Shown here: positions 6,944 through 10,024 of the stretch, piece after piece
Position numbering within the stretch: position 1 is the first letter of the stretch
Layout: every line of letters begins with the position of its first letter
Assembly: GCA_023140095.1 (NCBI GenBank)
Contig: JAGLMJ010000039.1
Span: forward strand, 1-10,024
DNA length: 10,024 bases
Direction: 5' to 3'
From: Candidatus Omnitrophota bacterium
GTDB taxonomy: Bacteria > Omnitrophota > Koll11 > Zapsychrales > Zapsychraceae
Program-made: the position numbers and the translations under genes
The notes under the pieces: model-generated
The model's input: the letters and a program-made list of their open reading frames with translations, nothing else
Databases searched by the model: none
What the model was told of the DNA's origin: nothing

Positions 6944-7794
6944 AGTTCCTTCTTGATGGCTTTCGCAATGCAATCAATAATGTCCAGTGCGATCATCGCC
7001 AGTCGCGTTTTCGCTTTAGCCGCGAGGTCCCCGGCTTTTCCGTGCAGGTAGGTGCCATACTTAGCCGCTTGGAAACCGGATAGCCCCTGGGCGAGAAAAG
7101 CGGCGATCATGCCGGTTAAAACATCGCCGCTGCCGGCGGTTGCCATGCCGGCGTTGCCGGTGGTGTTCGTATAGACTTTTCCTTCCGGCGAGGCAACAAT
7201 CGTTTTATGCCCCTTAAGCAGAAGGATGCAGTTATATTTTTGTGCGAATAAATGCGCGACATCCCTCCTGTTGCCTTCAATAAAGTTCTTCTTTCTTTTG
7301 GCCAATCGTGACATCTCGCCGGGATGCGGCGTAAGAACTTTAAGCGTTTTGGTTTTTGTTAAACTATCCAAAGATGGGCACAGGGCGTTAAGCGCGTCGG
7401 CATCGATAATTAAGGGGACCGGAGACGTTTCAATGATTTTCAATATGAAACGTTGTGTGCCGGGATTGCGGGATAATCCCGGGCCGATCGCGATCGCGTC
7501 GTAAGAAGAATAGGAATCCTTGATCTGCTTCAAAGCGGCCAAGGCTAATGTCTGCGCGTTTGTCTCCTTAAGCGGGAGGGTCATCACAGCATTGGAGGCT
7601 TTTTTCTGCGCGGCCGTATTAAGGCTTTTGGGGATGCCTAAGGTGACGAGCCCGGCGCCGGAGCGGATCGCCGCTAAACCGGTGAGCGCGGCAGCGCCCA
7701 GCATCTGCTTCGATCCGGCTAAAACCAGGACATGACCGAAATGATTCTTATGGACGTTTGATCGACGACGTGATAATAGCGCTGGCAGCGGCAT
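6940..7794 (-). CDS. nnrD: ADP-dependent (S)-NAD(P)H-hydrate dehydratase, stand-alone
   Basis: A 284-residue ribokinase-fold enzyme that repairs S-NAD(P)HX, the damaged hydrated form of NAD(P)H, using ADP (or ATP). The [14 protein letters not shown] block (15-28) is the usual start of the domain. [10 protein letters not shown] (104-113), [10 protein letters not shown] (129-138), TPHPGEM (155-161), LLKGHKTIV (192-200) and the catalytic [20 protein letters not shown] (214-233, with D224) are all present. Many bacteria carry this domain fused to the NnrE epimerase. Here the N-terminal epimerase half is absent and no nnrE is seen in the window. The start at 7794 lies inside acpS, overlapping its 3' end by 47 bases. 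A shorter start would cut into the conserved HKxxFG region, so the overlap seems real. Confidence 0.93.
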   Translation of the reverse strand: MPLPALLSRRRSNVHKNHFGHVLVLAGSKQMLGAAALTGLAAIRSGAGLVTLGIPKSLNTAAQKKASNAVMTLPLKETNAQTLALAALKQIKDSYSSYDAIAIGPGLSRNPGTQRFILKIIETSPVPLIIDADALNALCPSLDSLTKTKTLKVLTPHPGEMSRLAKRKKNFIEGNRRDVAHLFAQKYNCILLLKGHKTIVASPEGKVYTNTTGNAGMATAGSGDVLTGMIAAFLAQGLSGFQAAKYGTYLHGKAGDLAAKAKTRLAMIALDIIDCIAKAIKKEL

Positions 7795-8113
7795 AATTTT
7801 TGGTATGCGAAATGGAAATGAAAATCTTATCTTTCAGATCCTTATTCTTTAACCGGCAATAGGGTTTTCCGTTCTCGTCGTTGAGGATGGTCATATCCTT
7901 CCACCCGAGGGTCCGGTTGTCTCCGAAAGCCTTGTAGACGGCTTCTTTAGCGGCAAAACGGGCGGCATAATGCTGGGCCGGAAATTTTTTATCTTTAACA
8001 TAGGCGATCTCTTCCTCGTTAAAGATATGCGTAAGGAAGTCCTCTCCCCAGCGGTCAAGGGCCTTTTGCAGGCGCTCTATTTCAATAATATCAATTCCGG
8101 TTCCGACGATCAT
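7748..8113 (-). CDS. acpS: Holo-[acyl-carrier-protein] synthase
   Basis: A 121-residue phosphopantetheinyl transferase that moves 4'-phosphopantetheine from CoA to apo-ACP, which fatty-acid synthesis requires. The start MIVGTGIDIIEIERL carries the metal ligand D8. ARFAAKEAVYKAFG carries the second ligand E57, and [14 protein letters not shown] is the conserved C-terminal block. The length is normal for AcpS. The ATG follows the pdxJ stop by only 6 bases with a weak AAAGAAG site, and its 3' end overlaps nnrD. The pdxJ-acpS-nnrD order is a common bacterial arrangement. Confidence 0.95.
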   Translation of the reverse strand: MIVGTGIDIIEIERLQKALDRWGEDFLTHIFNEEEIAYVKDKKFPAQHYAARFAAKEAVYKAFGDNRTLGWKDMTILNDENGKPYCRLKNKDLKDKIFISISHTKNYAAASAIITSSIKRP

Positions 8114-8119
8114 GATAAT

Positions 8120-8836
8120 TTACTTCTTTATGATTTTGACCATCTCTTTCACCGCCGCCGCTAATCCGACAAAAACGGCGCGGGATATGATGGAATGTCC
8201 TATATTAAGTTCTTCGATCCCCGGAATGCGGGCGATCGGTCTTGTATTGTGATATTTCAATCCATGCCCGGCATTAACAGTCAATCCGAGATCTTGGGCG
8301 TAGCGTGTCATGTCCTTGATCTTTTTCAGCTCGCGGGCGCGGGCGGCCGTTGTCTGGACAAGATCATACCGGCCTGTATGCAGTTCGATGACGGTCGCGC
8401 CGCTTTCCTGCGCTTTCTTGATCTGTTTTTTTATCGGATCGATAAAAAGGCTGACCGCGATCCCCTTTTTTTGCAGGGTTTGAACGGTTTTCGTGACGCG
8501 GCTAAAATGGCGAACAACGTCAAGCCCTCCCTCCGTCGTGATCTCCGCTCTTTTTTCGGGGACCAGAGTCGCTTCGTCCGGCTTGATCAATGCTGCGATC
8601 GCAACGATCTCGCGATTAAGGGACATCTCGAGGTTCAACCGTGTCGTGACAGCTTTTCGCAGTCGGCGGATATCATGATCGTTGATATGACGGCGGTCCT
8701 CGCGAAGATGGGCGACAATGCTGTCGGCTCCTGCCTGCTCACAGATCTTCGCAGCTAGGACAGGATCAGGATTAAATTCCCGCCTGGCTTGGCGAAGGGT
8801 GGCTACGTGATCAACATTGACTCCGAGTTTTGGCAT
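8120..8836 (-). CDS. pdxJ: Pyridoxine 5'-phosphate synthase
   Basis: A 238-residue TIM-barrel enzyme that condenses 1-deoxyxylulose 5-phosphate with 3-amino-2-oxopropyl phosphate to pyridoxine 5'-phosphate, the last ring-forming step of the DXP-dependent vitamin B6 route. The start [18 protein letters not shown] is diagnostic. [11 protein letters not shown] (43-53), NLEMS with the active-site glutamate E70, TLVPEKR (90-96), TEGGLD (101-106) and the NAGHGL histidine loop are all intact. The length matches the family. The 22 bases before the ATG contain no purine-rich Shine-Dalgarno, so initiation may depend on coupling to the small frame upstream or on a leaderless-like mechanism. Confidence 0.96.
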   Translation of the reverse strand: MPKLGVNVDHVATLRQARREFNPDPVLAAKICEQAGADSIVAHLREDRRHINDHDIRRLRKAVTTRLNLEMSLNREIVAIAALIKPDEATLVPEKRAEITTEGGLDVVRHFSRVTKTVQTLQKKGIAVSLFIDPIKKQIKKAQESGATVIELHTGRYDLVQTTAARARELKKIKDMTRYAQDLGLTVNAGHGLKYHNTRPIARIPGIEELNIGHSIISRAVFVGLAAAVKEMVKIIKK

Positions 8837-8858
8837 TGGGTTAAGGAATAGTTGATGG

Positions 8859-8957
8859 TTAGTTGATCAGCTCCCGGCTGACATAGAACCAAACGATAAT
8901 AGCCAGCCCCAAGGAGATCAGTTTGAGCGTGAGGTTATGTGTAATGAAATTTTTCAT
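8859..8957 (-). CDS. 32-residue single-pass membrane microprotein resembling the CdaR/YbbR N-terminal anchor
   Basis: A small frame of 32 codons plus TAA lies between cdaA and pdxJ, starting 16 bases after the cdaA stop. An AAAGG site begins at the cdaA stop, 13 bases before the ATG. Its core [16 protein letters not shown] is a single hydrophobic segment that closely resembles the membrane anchor at the start of YbbR/CdaR proteins, the regulators of CdaA. In most genomes cdaR sits exactly here but carries several extracytoplasmic YbbR domains after the anchor. Here the frame ends after SRELIN and pdxJ begins 22 bases later, so the domains are deleted rather than frameshifted. It may be a functional membrane partner of CdaA, a relic, or chance. 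Position, ribosome site and anchor match make a real gene likely. Confidence 0.65.
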   Translation of the reverse strand: MKNFITHNLTLKLISLGLAIIVWFYVSRELIN

Positions 8958-8973
8958 GCGGGTTACTTGACCT

Positions 8974-9771
8974 TTACGAAACGGCCGGTTCTTTAGGCAG
9001 CCTCTTTTTTTTCTTGTTTTCCAGGATGAGTAAGTCTTTTAAAATATTGACCAGGCGCTCGCGGTTGACAATAGGAATAAATCTTCCGTCGCATGCGACC
9101 GAGATCTCAGCCGTTTCCTCAGACACCATAATGACGACGGAATCCGTCTGTTCCGTGATCCCCAAAGCGGCCCGGTGCCGCGTCCCGATAATCTTGCTGA
9201 AATTAGGGTTATCCGATAATGGGAACAGGCATGAAACAGCGGCGATACGATTGCCGCGTGTGATCACTCCCCCGTCGTGTATAGGGGATTGCGGATTAAA
9301 GACGCTTTGGATCAATTCGGATGAAATGCATGAGTCGATCGTGATCCCGCTTTCGATATAGGCGTTTAATTTTGTTTCTCTCTCAATGGCGATCAGGCAG
9401 CCGATCTTTTGTCGCGCAAGTTTGTAGGACGCGGATGTGATCTCGTCAATAATGGCGACGATCTCGGATTCTTCCAATCCGAAATTAAAAAAATGTTGTT
9501 GCCCCAAACGCGCCAGGCCGTGCCGTAATTCCTGCTGGAATATAATGATCAAGGCAAGAATGGAGATCGCAAAGAACTTTGTTAAGAGCCAATTCAGGGT
9601 GTCTAGGCCAAGGATCTGGAAAAGCAAAAAAGCGACAAGCAGATAGATGATGCCGCGAAAGACTTGAAACGCGCGTGTTCCCTCGAAAAAAACAAGGATC
9701 TGGTAAAGAACGATCCAGAGGATCATAATTTCAATTAGCGGTTTAACGATTTCCCAGAAGACAAAAGTCAT
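8974..9771 (-). CDS. cdaA: Diadenylate cyclase, CdaA type
   Basis: A 265-residue membrane-bound enzyme that joins two ATP to cyclic di-AMP, a second messenger for osmolyte and cell-wall control. Three hydrophobic segments lie at about 10-29, 38-55 and 64-79, followed by the DAC domain. The domain contains FNPQSPIHDGGVI (159-170) and GTRHRAALGITEQTDSVVIM (196-215), with RHR at 198-200 for ATP binding, then SEETAEISVA. The metal-binding motif reads DGG rather than the usual DGA. The protein ends in a lysine-rich tail (ENKKKK). The ATG overlaps the folP stop as ATGA (9771-9768), so the two are translationally coupled. The gene is normally followed by full-length cdaR and often glmM; here only a short anchor-like frame follows and glmM is absent. 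Confidence 0.95.
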   Translation of the reverse strand: MTFVFWEIVKPLIEIMILWIVLYQILVFFEGTRAFQVFRGIIYLLVAFLLFQILGLDTLNWLLTKFFAISILALIIIFQQELRHGLARLGQQHFFNFGLEESEIVAIIDEITSASYKLARQKIGCLIAIERETKLNAYIESGITIDSCISSELIQSVFNPQSPIHDGGVITRGNRIAAVSCLFPLSDNPNFSKIIGTRHRAALGITEQTDSVVIMVSEETAEISVACDGRFIPIVNRERLVNILKDLLILENKKKKRLPKEPAVS

Positions 9772-10024
9772 AATGACCGTTCGTTGTCGTGTTCGTTAAT
9801 AATAGCGTCCGTCATGATGACAGTTTCTTTAATCGCCTTTACATCATGCACGCGGACAATATGAGCGCCATTAAGGATGCTGGCGCAAACGCTCGCGGCC
9901 GTTCCGATAAGACGGTGACGAACGTCCCTGTTTAAAACTTTTCCGATAAAAGATTTACGGGAGGTACCGACTAAAAGAGGGCGCCTCAGTCTTTTAAAAT
10001 CGCCTAGGCGATTTAGGATCTCTA
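9768..10024 (-). CDS. folP: Dihydropteroate synthase, C-terminal 84 residues (5' end outside window)
   Basis: The C-terminal part of the enzyme that joins p-aminobenzoate to hydroxymethyl-dihydropterin pyrophosphate in folate synthesis. The visible fragment contains LLVGTSRKSFIG, the conserved pterin/phosphate-binding lysine region, then RHRLIGTAAS and GAHIVRVHDV, the closing beta-strand motif with the conserved R and H. These motifs in this order are specific to FolP. The gene ends in TGA at 9768, overlapping the cdaA ATG. The folP-cdaA pairing is common in bacteria. About two thirds of the protein lies beyond the right edge. Confidence 0.95.
   Translation of the reverse strand, partial: EILNRLGDFKRLRRPLLVGTSRKSFIGKVLNRDVRHRLIGTAASVCASILNGAHIVRVHDVKAIKETVIMTDAIINEHDNERSL

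Noticed and set aside
6941..6973. Longer QueH starting at the ATG at 6973
   Set aside because: The start at 6943 has a purine-rich ribosome site and an ATGA overlap with nnrD. The added ten residues carry no conserved feature. The longer form cannot be fully excluded.
8195..8758. A 187-codon open frame on the plus strand
   Set aside because: It is the antisense shadow of pdxJ, which is a confident full-length gene.

Overview
The window is one long run of co-directional genes, all read on the minus strand, with almost no non-coding DNA (about 100 bases in the largest gap). Nothing of substance is coded on the plus strand. No tRNA, rRNA, CRISPR array, insertion sequence or phage gene was seen. 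Composition is moderate in GC, and genes are tightly packed with repeated stop/start overlaps of the ATGA type. The gene content (cytoplasmic housekeeping enzymes plus nucleotide-sugar and glycosyltransferase genes for a surface glycan) points to a bacterium, probably a diderm. The order folP-cdaA-cdaR-like-pdxJ-acpS-nnrD is of a kind known from deltaproteobacterial lineages and, as far as I recall, uncultured groups such as Omnitrophota. I cannot fix the phylum from this sequence alone.

Right half (about 6311-10024, transcribed right to left): a housekeeping operon. It enters with the 3' end of folP (folate), followed by cdaA (cyclic di-AMP synthesis), a 32-codon open frame that looks like only the membrane anchor of a CdaR/YbbR protein, pdxJ (vitamin B6), acpS (acyl-carrier-protein activation), nnrD (repair of hydrated NAD(P)H) and queH (last step of queuosine synthesis). 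Several junctions overlap, so translation is probably coupled.

The gap at 6209-6310 holds the only good promoter candidate, with two A-tracts spaced 11 bp apart upstream of it. It would drive the left half.

Left half (1-6208): a surface-polysaccharide cluster. In order of transcription it holds a dTDP-glucose 4,6-dehydratase-type enzyme (rmlB), a membrane-anchored family 2 glycosyltransferase, an unusual DUF2061-APS kinase fusion, then a three-gene cassette (Gfo/Idh/MocA oxidoreductase, left-handed beta-helix N-acetyltransferase, DegT-family aminotransferase) of the type that makes 3-acetamido sugars on UDP-GlcNAc or UDP-GlcNAcA, and finally a DUF354 glycosyltransferase-like gene cut by the left edge. 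Together these could make and transfer one or more modified sugars. The APS kinase suggests that PAPS-dependent sulfation may be part of the same pathway, although no sulfotransferase or ATP sulfurylase lies in the window.

The items most worth a second look are the 32-residue CdaR-like microprotein next to cdaA, the membrane-tethered APS kinase embedded in a glycan cluster, and the phased A-tract promoter region.
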